A stretch of DNA of 46,718 nt from Ruminococcus sp. YRD2003 (GCA_900109435.1 FNZT01000019.1:1-46718), one strand, 5' to 3'; counted from the first letter of the stretch, positions 1 to 9,905 are shown. Program-made: numbers and translations. Notes: generated by a model not told the origin, from the letters alone.

Positions 1-300
1 GATCCGTACTGCCTGTAAAACCGGATGGAGTGCATCCCGGATAAACAGCCTACGTGTAAGCAGCTAACTCACAGCTCTGGGGAACAGACTCTCTAAGGAA
101 GCAACCTTGAGGTTCGACTAAGGAAGATCAGAACTTGTTCCTGCTGATTACAGCTATTATATCATGGGTATGTGAATGCCTGTTGATTGTTTGATTAAAC
201 CCGGCGGAACTCCGCCGCAGCATTGAAATCTCCATTCGCTACGCTCATTCCGATTTCAATGCTGCTTTACTCAACCGAGCGTGGCAGAGGTTCATTGGGG
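1..300. mobile_element. Probable transposon-end scar (IS200/IS605-like?)
   Basis: No intact reading frame is visible. The stretch is rich in short hairpins (for example GGCGGAACTCCGCC near 203-216) and a 14-bp inverted repeat, and it abuts helicase coding sequence that lacks its 5' part. Hairpin-rich non-coding DNA at the broken end of a gene suggests the right end of an insertion element, perhaps the tnpB 3' end/guide-RNA region of an IS605-type element, but no conserved protein motif confirms this. The window edge cuts it. Confidence 0.3.
217..265. repeat. 14-bp perfect inverted repeat
   Basis: GCAGCATTGAAATC (217-230) is repeated as its exact reverse complement at 252-265 with a 21-nt loop. 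It lies at the junction between the putative transposon scar and the helicase fragment, and could be a transposon-end hairpin or a terminator without a clear U-tract. Confidence 0.6.
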
Positions 301-1299
301 TGCTCTTTAAACCACCCTAAAATCTATTATACGAGGAAGATTATCGAGTTCAACAACAAGAAGTATTATAATGGCAGATTGAAAGTGAAATCTGGCGATA
401 AATCTGAAACCCCGCTGATATTCAGCGATATTCAAGACAACACGACGGATTATAAAAACACTGCTCCTGCCGAGGCGGATAAGATTGTTCAGTTTATAAA
501 GATGAACAAAGATAAATCCGTGGGTATTATTACACCATTTACTAATCAGCGCGACTGCATACAAAAAGCGCTACATGAAGCACATCTCGATCATGTGACA
601 TGCGGAACTGTCCATGCTTTTCAGGGAGACGAAAAGGATATTATACTGTTTTCATTGGCTCTTACTGATAAAACCAATCCCAAGACTTATGACTGGTTGA
701 AAAATAATCGTGAACTGGTTAATGTTGCCGTTTCTAGAGCGAAGGAGCAGCTGATAGTTTTATCGAGCCGTAAGGAACTTGAAAGACTTCACGAGCCAGA
801 TTCTCCAGATGATATATATGAACTTGTGAATTACGTTGCCAGTAACGGTAAGACTGAAGTTACTCCAAAAGACATCTCTTCTCGCGCTCTTGGAATAAAA
901 CCATATAGCACAGAGACAGAGGAAGCGTTTCTACAGAATTTGAATCATGCGCTTGATAATATTCTTCTTAATGAAGGAAGCTGCAGCGTCGAACACGAAG
1001 TAGCAATATCTCAGGTCTTTTCTGATAACATTTCCTCTCTCGATTTGTTCTATACTGGACGTTTTGACTTCGTTATTTACCAACGTGATTATAGTAGGAG
1101 AAAAATGCCTGTTCTTGCGATAGAGCTCGACGGCAAAGAACACATTGAAGACGAGATAGTCCGCGAACGCGACCGTAAGAAGAATCAGATTTGTCGCGAT
1201 CATGGTTTCGAGCTCATTCGCGTTGAAAACTCTTATGCTCGTAGATATAACTTTATAAAGAACGTTCTTATTGACTTCTTTGGAAATAGAAGAAGATAA
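300..1299 (+). pseudogene. SF1 helicase, C-terminal fragment with DUF2726-like nuclease domain
   Basis: The frame carries the C-terminal motor half of a DNA2/SMUBP/UvrD-like superfamily 1 helicase: GIITPFTNQRD, then GTVHAFQGDEKDIILFS (motif V region) and NVAVSRAKEQLIV (motif VI). A second domain, about the last 130 residues, contains RFDFVIY and PVLAIELDGKEH followed by a basic stretch and FELIRVEN, as in DUF2726/restriction-endonuclease-fold domains. The Walker A and B half is absent: similarity begins abruptly near NHPKI at about 309. There is also an apparent insertion (YYTRKI) between HPKI and IEF compared with the family pattern, which I judge from memory. I see no ribosome site for the upstream in-frame ATG at 223, so this is probably a 5'-truncated remnant. 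Confidence 0.75.
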
Positions 1300-1369
1300 G
1301 TTGACGAAGATGAAATTTAATTGGATATAATCAATATAAATCAGAATTCGAATATTAGGAGGAATGATA

Positions 1370-3742
1370 ATGTTGTCAACCAATATTTTTTCTTTAACTA
1401 ATATCTATTCATTGTTTAACAATTGCTTAAAAGAAAAATATAAGGAATACATAAAGAATGAACCGATTTCTAAAGAAGAGTGGATAGAGAGAATATTAGA
1501 AGGAGTTGTCAACATCAACGATTCTAAATATTCAAATTCCAAAGAATCATTGATAAAACAGTTTAGTAATAGAACGAGTAGCGCAAGTGTTGAGTTGAGA
1601 AAAGCCTTGGTTGGTTATTTACTTGATAAGGATCATTCCTCAATTGATTGCAATAATGTGAAAAAGCTTAAGGGAAATATAGCAGGGTATTATGATGAGG
1701 TATTCTCGACAGTAGCTAACGAATATATAAAACAAAAGAAGCGAACTGATAAGAATAAAGGCGTTCAAGTCGACTATGATGAAAACATTATCATAGAAAA
1801 TATTAAGACCGATGTTTTAGATTGCTTTTTTAATGATGTGTTTCGGGCTAATATTGACGCTGGAAGAGAATTGCTGGAATTTCTGAGCAATGAGAATGAG
1901 TTGGATTATTACGAAAAACTAACCTGGATCATTATTATCGGTTTTTTTGATAATAGGACAACAGAACAGATAGAAAATGAAAAGAAGAGTAAAAAAAGAA
2001 AAAAAGATAGCACTGCTTTAGAGAATGCCAGCCTATTTAGCAGAATAGTGAAACTTAGACTTCAAGACACAGTGCCAATGTATATCCAGAAGGAAAACAG
2101 CATTATTGTTTCCCTTGGTATCAATAGCTCACTTTTTGATTACGAATTTCATGAGTTTTGTCAAAAAGAGGGTTCAGAACTGTCTGATATCTTTGCTAAA
2201 GATAAATTAGATAAAAATGATCTTCTTGAGTACACTGTATTGTATTCTGAGTATATGTTTAACGAAAAAAAAATCATGGATGAAGCGGAAAAATCGGCGA
2301 AAGCCGGGATAGGGTTAGCTTACTCGGAATATATCAATATCAGTGTTAAAAACATTCTTTTTATAATGCGCCTGCATAATACCCTTATGGATGCTTTATG
2401 GAGACAAAAGAAGATAAAGGAACATACTGAACAGCTCGAAAAGGCAGATAAACTATACAAAAGTATCCCGTTTTTAAAGGAATTTTCTCCTCTTACCAAG
2501 GAGGAAATAACTATTGAACTTGAGAAGCAGTATTTCGAGCATATAGATCCATCAATCTATTATCTGAAAAAGAAGGCTCTCTATTATAGCAGAATAGGTA
2601 TTATAAGTAAAGCTATGGAATTATATAGCAACGAACTACATATTCTATGGACTCAAGACGACAAATACTCATCTGTAAAAGAAGAAAAGGCTCGCTTAAT
2701 AAATAACTCTGCTTCTATTTTTAGGCGGAGAAGACAATATGGACTTATGCATCAGTACTATGATTATTCATTTGATTATCGCAATGGTTCGAACAATGAG
2801 GGTATGATAGCTACTGGATATGTCGGACGTTCTATTGCATATAGAAGAATATGGGAACTGGATAAAGCTCGTGCAGATTTGCTTGTTTCGGGTAAGATAA
2901 GGGAAGATCTAGATAAAAAAGATAGATTGTGGTTGTCTTTGCTTTTGAACAATAAGCTTTACCTTGCAATAGTCGATCTTTTTGACGCAGCTCTTTCTTA
3001 CGGCGATAATAATATGGAATATAAACAAAAGCTTGATAGTATTAATGAACAGGTAAAAGACATCCAACAAATGATTAACGACAAAGAAAACCATGCCAAG
3101 GACGATAACCTATATACAAAACAAGCTGCAGTATTCAGTTTGAGTTTTTACATTACCCTTCTGGAGAGCTCCAATAACTGTATAGACTATTCAAAAGCAG
3201 AAATAATGTGTGAGAAATGCTTTGAGACTATTAAGAAAAGCTATAATGAAGAATGGAAAAAGCAGGGGTTCTATTTCGATATCTATAATGAAGCAGCTAA
3301 AGCCAAAATAGCCGCTGCTTTCTGTTGCTATATGGGAAAAGAGGATGGATATGAAACCAAAGCTGCTGTGTACTTTAACGAGGCCAAAGAGTACATAGAT
3401 ATTCTAAAGGAAAACGATGTTTCTCATGATCCTGAAAGCTACAGCATTTCCGATCTCGAAGCTATATACCTCATTGAACATGGTCGCTTTTTGCTTGATT
3501 GCAGGAAGAATGATGATGCAAAAAAAGAATTTGAAACCGCATATGAACTCGGAGAAAAGCTATGTGTGCCAGATATCGAAACCGAAAAATACAAATACGA
3601 TAATATGAAAGCTTTTAAGCCTATAAAGGATGTTGCTAAATATTATATGGAAAAATGCATCGATCCGATGACCGTTAACGAAGTTTTCGAATACACAGAT
3701 AGATTTCTGTTTGAAACATATTTGGTTAATACCGCTTTATAA
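1370..3742 (+). CDS. Large helical TPR-like protein of unknown function
   Basis: A 790-residue protein I do not recognise. It is rich in Lys, Glu, Ile and Tyr, has no signal peptide and no clear membrane helix. The second half (about residues 390-790) has alternating Tyr/Ala/Leu helical pairs such as KKALYYSRIGIISKAMELYSNEL and GYVGRSIAYRRIWELDKARADLL, typical of degenerate TPR repeats, so a protein-binding scaffold is likely. Start: AGGAGG at 1357-1362 lies 7 bases before ATG 1370, whereas the in-frame ATG at 1364 is only 1 base away, so 1370 is preferred. It follows the helicase remnant and ends at a strong terminator. Possibly part of the same accessory cluster as the helicase; no function can be assigned. 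Confidence 0.7.
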   Translation: MLSTNIFSLTNIYSLFNNCLKEKYKEYIKNEPISKEEWIERILEGVVNINDSKYSNSKESLIKQFSNRTSSASVELRKALVGYLLDKDHSSIDCNNVKKLKGNIAGYYDEVFSTVANEYIKQKKRTDKNKGVQVDYDENIIIENIKTDVLDCFFNDVFRANIDAGRELLEFLSNENELDYYEKLTWIIIIGFFDNRTTEQIENEKKSKKRKKDSTALENASLFSRIVKLRLQDTVPMYIQKENSIIVSLGINSSLFDYEFHEFCQKEGSELSDIFAKDKLDKNDLLEYTVLYSEYMFNEKKIMDEAEKSAKAGIGLAYSEYINISVKNILFIMRLHNTLMDALWRQKKIKEHTEQLEKADKLYKSIPFLKEFSPLTKEEITIELEKQYFEHIDPSIYYLKKKALYYSRIGIISKAMELYSNELHILWTQDDKYSSVKEEKARLINNSASIFRRRRQYGLMHQYYDYSFDYRNGSNNEGMIATGYVGRSIAYRRIWELDKARADLLVSGKIREDLDKKDRLWLSLLLNNKLYLAIVDLFDAALSYGDNNMEYKQKLDSINEQVKDIQQMINDKENHAKDDNLYTKQAAVFSLSFYITLLESSNNCIDYSKAEIMCEKCFETIKKSYNEEWKKQGFYFDIYNEAAKAKIAAAFCCYMGKEDGYETKAAVYFNEAKEYIDILKENDVSHDPESYSISDLEAIYLIEHGRFLLDCRKNDDAKKEFETAYELGEKLCVPDIETEKYKYDNMKAFKPIKDVAKYYMEKCIDPMTVNEVFEYTDRFLFETYLVNTAL

Positions 3743-3752
3743 CACTTTAAAA

Positions 3753-3777
3753 TCCCCGTTCAGTTGTAGAACGGGGA
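3753..3777. terminator. Bidirectional terminator
   Basis: TCCCCGTTC pairs with GAACGGGGA across a 7-nt loop and is followed by a T-rich stretch. It sits between convergent genes ending at 3742 (+) and 3812 (-) and can serve both. Confidence 0.8.
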
Positions 3778-3811
3778 CTTTGTTTATATACACATTTGCT
3801 CAGAAAGACTT

Positions 3812-4861
3812 TTAATCGAAATTGTACTCCATATACGTTCTTGCTGCTATGAAAAATGTCATTAACATGAATAATTCGTTTTTGTGATTAGAAGTATTCC
3901 TTTGGGGAAGTATGTTTCTTCGAACTGAATGAGAAGGAGTCTTTGTATGACTGATGTGTAGATGCTTTCTCCTAACTTTTACAGGAATGGACTTTGACTC
4001 CTCACAGCCGACAACATTCAACGCATTTGAAAAGTGCTCGGCGTACTTATCGATATCAACACCAAGTTCCCAGACATTAGGCTCATTTACGCTATTGATG
4101 CGCCGATATATTTTTTCCATTACTTCCAAGAGTATACGTCGACCCTCGTTGTTGTATCCTTCAATATAACGACATATGTTTGAACTGTAGCATACATCTA
4201 CCCAATCCAAATCGTTATCAACTACGCCTCGTCCAACGTAGAGGAGTACAAGGTGTATGTCATCAACGCAAATATTCTCTTTAATATCATCGGATAAGGC
4301 TCCCCATAGTACGAATCTTTTTCTTTCCATTGCTTCTCCTAGATTTCCAAGATATTCTGGTTCCTTATGTTCGTTCTTTCTGTATAAATAACCATTTTTC
4401 TTGATTAATATATCAGTGCAAATGTTTTTAACTTCGATTATAAAGATCCCCCTCGGAGTGATGACAAGGTCATCATATTCAGCTGAACCATTTTTGTTTG
4501 AGAGAAAAACACTGTGAAGTTTACAGTGTTCGAAATGGAACATCTGCAGTGCCTTTCTAGCCTTTTCTTCCCCGGTGTCACCAGCTTCATACCGTTTAAT
4601 GCGGCTTTCAAGTTTTTTTAAATCCTCGCTTACCGTTTCTATGACCTGTGAATCATAGAGAGCCTTCTTCTCGGATTTTTGAATTATCATCTTCCGAAGA
4701 TCACTTAAACAGATCTTATCTGTATATTCTTTTCCGTAAGCTTCGCGAATGAGTATATTTGCGATATCCCTTAGTTTTTCAGTAATATCACTTCTCGCAT
4801 ATTTCCTTCCTGGAGTAATACCTTTATCCTTGTATTTATCCATAATTGCTTGTTTGTTCAT
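3812..4861 (-). CDS. NERD-domain (nuclease-related) protein
   Basis: A 349-residue protein with a central nuclease-related domain: GDTGEEKARKAL, then LHSVFLSN, then EYDDLVITPRGIFIIEVKN. This is the acidic-hydrophobic-E-x-K pattern of restriction-endonuclease-like NERD proteins. The N-terminal 100 residues are charged and helical; the C-terminus is basic (KVRRKHLHISHTK). Start: GGGAGG lies 7 bases before the ATG at 4861; an in-frame ATG at 4891 precedes the ribosome site and falls inside the upstream gene, so it is rejected. It is probably co-transcribed with the 117-aa gene upstream. Such proteins occur in DNA-processing and defence contexts; the substrate is unknown. Confidence 0.75.
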   Translation of the reverse strand: MNKQAIMDKYKDKGITPGRKYARSDITEKLRDIANILIREAYGKEYTDKICLSDLRKMIIQKSEKKALYDSQVIETVSEDLKKLESRIKRYEAGDTGEEKARKALQMFHFEHCKLHSVFLSNKNGSAEYDDLVITPRGIFIIEVKNICTDILIKKNGYLYRKNEHKEPEYLGNLGEAMERKRFVLWGALSDDIKENICVDDIHLVLLYVGRGVVDNDLDWVDVCYSSNICRYIEGYNNEGRRILLEVMEKIYRRINSVNEPNVWELGVDIDKYAEHFSNALNVVGCEESKSIPVKVRRKHLHISHTKTPSHSVRRNILPQRNTSNHKNELFMLMTFFIAARTYMEYNFD

Positions 4862-4877
4862 TGTTATTCCTCCCTGC

Positions 4878-5231
4878 TTATTCATCGTCAAATAGCCTTC
4901 TTATGACTTGATCACGTCTTATTATTCCTGCTCTCACAGGTATCGATTCCGTTCCTATGGCGTTTACAAACACATTTCTTCTGAGGCCGGTATTGTCGAT
5001 GACAATTTGTATCCGCCACATTGTTCCGCATTTGTAACCTTCCTCCGTTGTAGTTTTTCCAGTAACCTCTATTCCGTATTCAGGAGGATATGACTCTGTT
5101 TTCTCAACAAATGCTGTCATATCCATAGGGATTACTGTGCCTTCAATCTCAGTAACAGTCTTATTGATTGTCTCTTTAAGGGCTTCGACGCCTTTAAATG
5201 ATTCGAATATACATAGCTTTTCAATTAACAT
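4878..5231 (-). CDS. Hypothetical protein, 117 aa
   Basis: Not recognised. It is a small soluble protein of mixed alpha/beta character with the segment YGIEVTGKTTTEEGYKCGTMWRIQIVIDN in its middle and an acidic C-terminus (RRLFDDE). A ribosome site (GGAGAATC on the minus strand) precedes the ATG. The stop lies 16 nt before the start of the NERD-domain gene, so the two form a likely two-gene operon and may work together. Confidence 0.6.
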   Translation of the reverse strand: MLIEKLCIFESFKGVEALKETINKTVTEIEGTVIPMDMTAFVEKTESYPPEYGIEVTGKTTTEEGYKCGTMWRIQIVIDNTGLRRNVFVNAIGTESIPVRAGIIRRDQVIRRLFDDE

Positions 5232-5426
5232 ATGATTCTCCTATACCATGCTTTTATGTTATTATGAATCCTTGGATTGCTCTTGATTTGCTCGCTTTTG
5301 GATAGCATGGTAACTGAAAGCTTTAGTAGTATCATTAGTTAAATGCAGCTTGATTCGACTGTTTAGTCGATGAAGGCACAAGTAACAATTTGAACTATAG
5401 TATTTCAGATAAATTTATTTGCTATC

Positions 5427-5960
5427 TCATCTTATTCCTTTGAATGCTGAACTATCCCTTCTTTTAACTGTTTTACCTACATAAATGAATGCAAGCAACA
5501 AGCCCAACAAAAGGTACATCCAAATTGGTATTCTTAGTATTATCTTATGTATTAAATCAGAACGTTCGAGCGTATAGGTGTTCATATTCCGTGTTGCTAT
5601 GATGGAGTTTCCATTGTCAGCAAGTCTTAATGAGACATGGCTGCTGATTTTCCTGCCGTCTTCTACAGTAAATGACATCGAATCGGCATTACGCTTGACA
5701 TTAGAGACGGTATAGCTGCACATATTCTCTTCATACGACACCTTATCACCGTCTATTTTGATCTCACAAAGCAGACCTAAACAGCCTGAATCAGCTAAGT
5801 TCTTGTAGTTCTGATTCATATCGATGCTGCCGAAGCATCCATAGGTCGGTACTGTTGCTTCAACACACTCCCACTGACCGTTAAAGTTGTTTGTTCCGCA
5901 GCTTACAAAGCATACAAGTGCCATTGTGATTATCGTTATAAAAGTAATTGTTTTTTTCAT
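5427..5960 (-). CDS. Lipoprotein with C-terminal membrane helix
   Basis: A 177-residue protein. The N-terminus is a lipoprotein signal: MKKTITFITIITMALVCFVSCG, with the lipobox Cys at residue 21. The middle is a beta-rich domain (NFNGQWECVEAT ... VSLRLADNGNSIIATRNMNTYTLER), of the kind often seen in small extracytoplasmic lipocalin-like proteins of Ruminococcus. A hydrophobic helix (IPIWMYLLLGLLLAFIYVG) lies near the C-terminus and is followed by a basic tail, which is unusual for a lipoprotein. AGGAGGG precedes the ATG. It follows the 57-aa membrane protein by 17 nt, so they are likely one operon. Function unknown. Confidence 0.7.
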   Translation of the reverse strand: MKKTITFITIITMALVCFVSCGTNNFNGQWECVEATVPTYGCFGSIDMNQNYKNLADSGCLGLLCEIKIDGDKVSYEENMCSYTVSNVKRNADSMSFTVEDGRKISSHVSLRLADNGNSIIATRNMNTYTLERSDLIHKIILRIPIWMYLLLGLLLAFIYVGKTVKRRDSSAFKGIR

Positions 5961-5977
5961 GATTTTTACCCTCCTGT

Positions 5978-6151
5978 TTATCTGCCCTTATTATTCTTCT
6001 CATGTTTCATTTTGTTTATGTGGTCGGAAATGCTATCAAACGCATCCATTGCCTCATCAGTCATCTTCTTATTAAGAGCACTTCCAAGACGAGAGAGGAT
6101 AACATAGATAGCAACAACAATTGCCACAAAGATAATAATACTCATATCCAT
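5978..6151 (-). CDS. Small single-pass membrane protein, 57 aa
   Basis: It begins MDMSIIIFVAIVVAIYVILS, one membrane helix, followed by a charged cytoplasmic tail (LGSALNKKMTDEAMDAFDSI ...) ending NNKGR. AAAGGAG lies 9 bases before the ATG on the minus strand. It lies directly upstream of the lipoprotein gene, suggesting a membrane-associated pair. No known family recognised. Confidence 0.6.
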   Translation of the reverse strand: MDMSIIIFVAIVVAIYVILSRLGSALNKKMTDEAMDAFDSISDHINKMKHEKNNKGR

Positions 6152-6202
6152 ATTCTTATACTCCTTTCGAGTAAGTATCTTTAATTATAACTTGCTTCTG
6201 TT

Positions 6203-6234
6203 ATTGGAGGAGCCCGTGTACGAGCTCCTCCAAT
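6203..6234. terminator. Bidirectional terminator hairpin
   Basis: ATTGGAGGAGC pairs perfectly with GCTCCTCCAAT across a 10-nt loop. On the minus strand it follows the gene at 6297-7811 and separates it from the small membrane protein gene. Confidence 0.8.
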
Positions 6235-6296
6235 TTGTGAGTCTCGATTGTCAGCTTAGTGTATTGCCTTATGAAGCGATTGTTTTGTCGCTGGTA

Positions 6297-7811
6297 TCAA
6301 TAGAAATCTATGTAGTTCCCGTCAACCCAGCCATAATAATCACCGTCATCGCTGTCGTATAGCTCATACCATGTTATGCCGTAGTTGTTGAATTGCTTTA
6401 CAGCGGTAACGTGCCATGTGTTGCCTAAGCTCGTCCTTACGCATCCTACAGGACCATTCTCTGTGATGTAAGCACCGGTATATCCTGCTACTGTACCGCC
6501 ATGACAGTTTATCTGACCTTTGATGTTGACAGATACAGGAGAAGCATTAGTAGAAGCTGTGGGTTCATTGCCTGAAAAGGTTATGCTGTCTGAGACTGTG
6601 TTGCTGCCTGCGAAAAAGGATTCAAGCTGTTCCATACGCTCGGGGGTGCTTATAAGCTTACCACCTGATGAAACATAATCGTATGCAAAACTTTCACGGC
6701 CTAATAATGGTCCAGTCGATACTTCACCGGTGCTATCGTTCCATGTGCCTAGGAGCTCAGCCTTGTTAGAGGATTTGTGATCCAGTGCGGCTATTCGGGC
6801 AAGGCGGTCGGTTCCGTTGTATATATAGAACAAATAACCGGTATCTGCCTTGTAGCACTCAGCCTTTAAGCCGTAAGTATTCATCAGCTGCACATAGTCA
6901 TCTGACATGTATTTATCAGCGGGATCATTTCCGCAAAAGCCAGCAACTCCTCTCTCCTTGTATCCACTGAGGAGTTCACACATCTGCTTATTCTGCACTG
7001 CTGTCAATATCCATTTGCCTTTGACAGTACATGCGGCACTTTTATCATCGTAGAATCGAATCATGCCAAAGGGGACACTGAAGTCAATTGATTTTATTTC
7101 TCCAGGGTATAAACTGATCGTTGAATTGCTGTCATTAATAACTATTGATCTATTATTGAGGACGAACGACAGGTTGTTGTTAGAAAAACTTTGAATGTGA
7201 TGTACAGAATATCCCTGTTGTTGCGCCCATTCTACTATATCAAGTTTGGCATACTGTTCTTCTTCGGCGCGAGACATCTTACATTTATCAACTTTAACAT
7301 AAGAATCGCTTTTATTAGTGATATACCATGAATCGTTTATTTCTTCACAAGGAATTACGGTGGTTTCAGTAACGATATCATTAACTAAGACATCAACAGA
7401 TACCTTTGCAAAGTTCTTATCGTCGTTATAGACCGTGTCTTTCACATCGAAAGAGTAATTACGATATGCTTTGACATTAGAATCAGAGAGGATGCTGGTG
7501 ATTGTATTGGATGAGATTCCCATAAAGCCGAACAAATCGGAAAATTCCATTCCCATTTTATACTGAGCTTGAATATCTGGAGTACAGCATCCAATTGCTC
7601 CGGAAACGTCACCTGACTGAATAGACTGAAAGTACGATTCAACAGTCTTTTCGGGGGTTGAAGCGGTAAGAGCATTATAACCATAGATTCCTGTGCCAAG
7701 AGTCATTACACCTGCTATTGCTGTAATGGCGCCATTTTTTCCAAAGAGCGTTAGATTGTCGAACTTTTCCTTTAATTTGGCCATAAATCCTTTTTTAACA
7801 TCTTTTTTCAT
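6297..7811 (-). CDS. Membrane-anchored extracytoplasmic protein with SH3-like C-terminus
   Basis: A 504-residue protein. A basic cytoplasmic N-terminus (about 26 aa) is followed by one membrane helix (GAITAIAGVMTLGTGIYGY). Then comes a DUF4878/NTF2-like module (TPEKTVESYFQSIQSGDVSGAIGCC), a long beta-rich middle, and a C-terminal bacterial SH3-like domain (GAYITENGPVGCVRTSLGNTWHVTAV ... WYELYDSDDGDYYGWVDGNYIDFY). SH3b domains of this type usually bind cell wall. GGAGG lies 9 bases before the ATG. A monocistronic unit with its own terminator. A wall-associated sensor or adhesin is plausible; the role is not known. Confidence 0.7.
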   Translation of the reverse strand: MKKDVKKGFMAKLKEKFDNLTLFGKNGAITAIAGVMTLGTGIYGYNALTASTPEKTVESYFQSIQSGDVSGAIGCCTPDIQAQYKMGMEFSDLFGFMGISSNTITSILSDSNVKAYRNYSFDVKDTVYNDDKNFAKVSVDVLVNDIVTETTVIPCEEINDSWYITNKSDSYVKVDKCKMSRAEEEQYAKLDIVEWAQQQGYSVHHIQSFSNNNLSFVLNNRSIVINDSNSTISLYPGEIKSIDFSVPFGMIRFYDDKSAACTVKGKWILTAVQNKQMCELLSGYKERGVAGFCGNDPADKYMSDDYVQLMNTYGLKAECYKADTGYLFYIYNGTDRLARIAALDHKSSNKAELLGTWNDSTGEVSTGPLLGRESFAYDYVSSGGKLISTPERMEQLESFFAGSNTVSDSITFSGNEPTASTNASPVSVNIKGQINCHGGTVAGYTGAYITENGPVGCVRTSLGNTWHVTAVKQFNNYGITWYELYDSDDGDYYGWVDGNYIDFY

Positions 7812-8346
7812 AATAATACCTCCATATTAATGAATTTGAGATGGTTTTGTACTGTCAAGAGATAACCGTTTGGTTTTGCAACTTAAAAGAATAACTTATT
7901 CAGAGCATTAAGCAGTTCGACACTGTAATGATGCGAACATAACCGCTCATATTACCCTATTAGTTGCATAAGTGGACAATATTGAACATATATTTACCTA
8001 ATTAGGTATAAGGAGTGAAAGCTGATACATTTGTATCACTTGCCGGCTGCTTCCTTTTCCTTGACTATATGATAACTCAAAAAAATCAAATTGGCAAGAA
8101 GGAAATGCCTTAAAATAGGCGTTTGGGGCGTTTTTTTGAGAGAAAGGGATAAACGTAAGTAAGAATCTAATTCTTTGAGAGAAACGTTAGCTCAATCGGG
8201 TAAAAATAAAAAGACAACTAGTATTGTTTTTATAGTTCATAATAAAAAAAGAATACTTCTCTCGGTTTGAGAGAAGTATTCCATTAGTAGAGAAATAATA
8301 ATTATTCTGTATTGTTTTATAGTATGTTGATTTGTTAAAAGTAAAA
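7812..8346. other. Intergenic region, no gene seen
   Basis: About 535 bases without a credible gene. On the minus strand a perfect -35 (TTGACA, 7858-7853) lies upstream of the 7811 gene with only a weak -10 17 bases on, so a promoter is possible. The 3' side holds the strong hairpin at 8251-8281. Nothing else is recognised. Confidence 0.5.
8251..8281. terminator. Terminator hairpin, 13-bp stem
   Basis: GAATACTTCTCTC pairs perfectly with GAGAGAAGTATTC across a 5-nt loop, with an A-run before it (a T-run on the minus strand). It terminates the minus-strand gene ending at 8347. Confidence 0.8.
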
Positions 8347-9633
8347 TTAAAAAACAATTTTCCTTCCGTTCTTGATCTCATAAACGAGCTCTCGTTGAAA
8401 AGAATCAAAGAAGTCAGTTTTGGCTGAAAGCAGCAAATCATCAAACAGGCTGGGGTGATCTATATTTTCAGAAATATATCTCCAGACACGTAATGAGCCA
8501 TTAAAGTATACAAGGTCTTTATTGTTTGAAAGCTCGCCGGTTCCTCTGAAGGCACGTTGAACGGAGTTGTAACATGTTTCTTCGGATGTCCCTGAGCTCA
8601 ATCCCTGTAAGCGTTTTTGTATTTCAAATACTGTCCTGAAATCATATTTCATTAGATGAGCCAGACCTATACTTATATAATGGATAACTCCGGATTTTTG
8701 AAATTTACCAGAAATACCTTGTTCCATTATTTTGGCTATCCCTTCCTCAGTTTCTTCATATCCTGGGAAGCCAAAGGAGAAAGCTTTCAGCCCAGTATCT
8801 TTGAAGGGCATAGCTCTTAGAACATGGACACCAAGCTCATGAACTATTATTGTTTTAAGCTTTTCAGGAGTATAAGTCTTGTCGGCGGGAAATCTTATTC
8901 TACATTCATCGTGATTAACAGCAGCGTTTAGTCTGTTTGTTTCGGTAATAGCTTTCCAATCGCCCATATAGTCATGAAGTTCTTCTGCTAATATTGTATT
9001 TATTATATTTGCACACTCTTCGGTTGTATACTCATCTTGCGAAGGAATGTGCTTAAGAAAGGGATCATAGAATAGATTAACCATTTCCGAAAATCTTTTA
9101 AGTATTTCTTCAGATGGATAGAACGCAATCTTTTCGTTAACATGAAGAGGCAAATCGGATAATAACTCTTCAAGTATTTTGAATTCTTCCTTTTCTTCTG
9201 ATGAGAGTTCTTTCGAGCGTATTTCTTCGAGTTTTTCGTGAATGAGACAGAGCAAAACGTGTTTGTCAGGCTCGCCAAAAAGGCTGATATTAGCCCTCCT
9301 TTGTTCTTCAGCAACATAAACCCTTTTATTAGTATCAGAATGATTATATTTGTAACAAGCCGCAACAAATTCGTTTTGTTTTTGATAATAGTCTAATAGA
9401 ACGTCAGCAGTTAGTTTATTGTATGAGCTTAAACTCTGATATTCATTTAATCCTCGAATTTCGTTCAAAGATGATAAATTGTCATTAACCTTCAAAATAT
9501 CGAGTTTACCATATTGAAATGGAGGCTTTGTCATGTCAGAAGACTTCAAAAAAGCGTCTTTGGCATGGGGAGAAGTGTTTTCTAGCATATCAATTACGTC
9601 GATTTCTGCATTGTTAATCAGCTCTGAAACCAT
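8347..9633 (-). CDS. DUF1704 / MATCAP-like metallopeptidase
   Basis: A 428-residue protein. It holds the zinc motif HELGVHVLRAM (HExxH) followed by FSFGFPGYEETEEGIAKIMEQ, the hallmark of DUF1704, whose eukaryotic members are tyrosine carboxypeptidases acting on tubulin. Upstream the segment FAADKTY ... EKLKTIIV precedes the HExxH as usual. Start: AAGGAG precedes ATG 9633; an extension to 9726 has no ribosome site. The gene is divergent from the TIR-protein gene. The bacterial substrate is unknown; C-terminal trimming of a protein is the likely activity. No signal peptide, so cytoplasmic. Confidence 0.8.
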   Translation of the reverse strand: MVSELINNAEIDVIDMLENTSPHAKDAFLKSSDMTKPPFQYGKLDILKVNDNLSSLNEIRGLNEYQSLSSYNKLTADVLLDYYQKQNEFVAACYKYNHSDTNKRVYVAEEQRRANISLFGEPDKHVLLCLIHEKLEEIRSKELSSEEKEEFKILEELLSDLPLHVNEKIAFYPSEEILKRFSEMVNLFYDPFLKHIPSQDEYTTEECANIINTILAEELHDYMGDWKAITETNRLNAAVNHDECRIRFPADKTYTPEKLKTIIVHELGVHVLRAMPFKDTGLKAFSFGFPGYEETEEGIAKIMEQGISGKFQKSGVIHYISIGLAHLMKYDFRTVFEIQKRLQGLSSGTSEETCYNSVQRAFRGTGELSNNKDLVYFNGSLRVWRYISENIDHPSLFDDLLLSAKTDFFDSFQRELVYEIKNGRKIVF

Positions 9634-9905
9634 TACTACTCTTCTCCTTGACTTGATAATTAATAGGTTATTGAATCTATGAGGCTCAGAATAATAATCG
9701 CAACCTATGTAATTATTATAACTCATTAACTAAAAAAAAGCAATACAATTATTGATTAATGTTTTAGGCTGCTAGCGGAGGTACTAAACATAATATCACC
9801 CGCACATCATTGTTTAATTGTTGTTGATACATACAAAACCCAATGATATTCGTTGTGTATTCTGCTGATTTAAGTCCTTTATTTGTTGATTTTTATTATA
9901 TTGTA

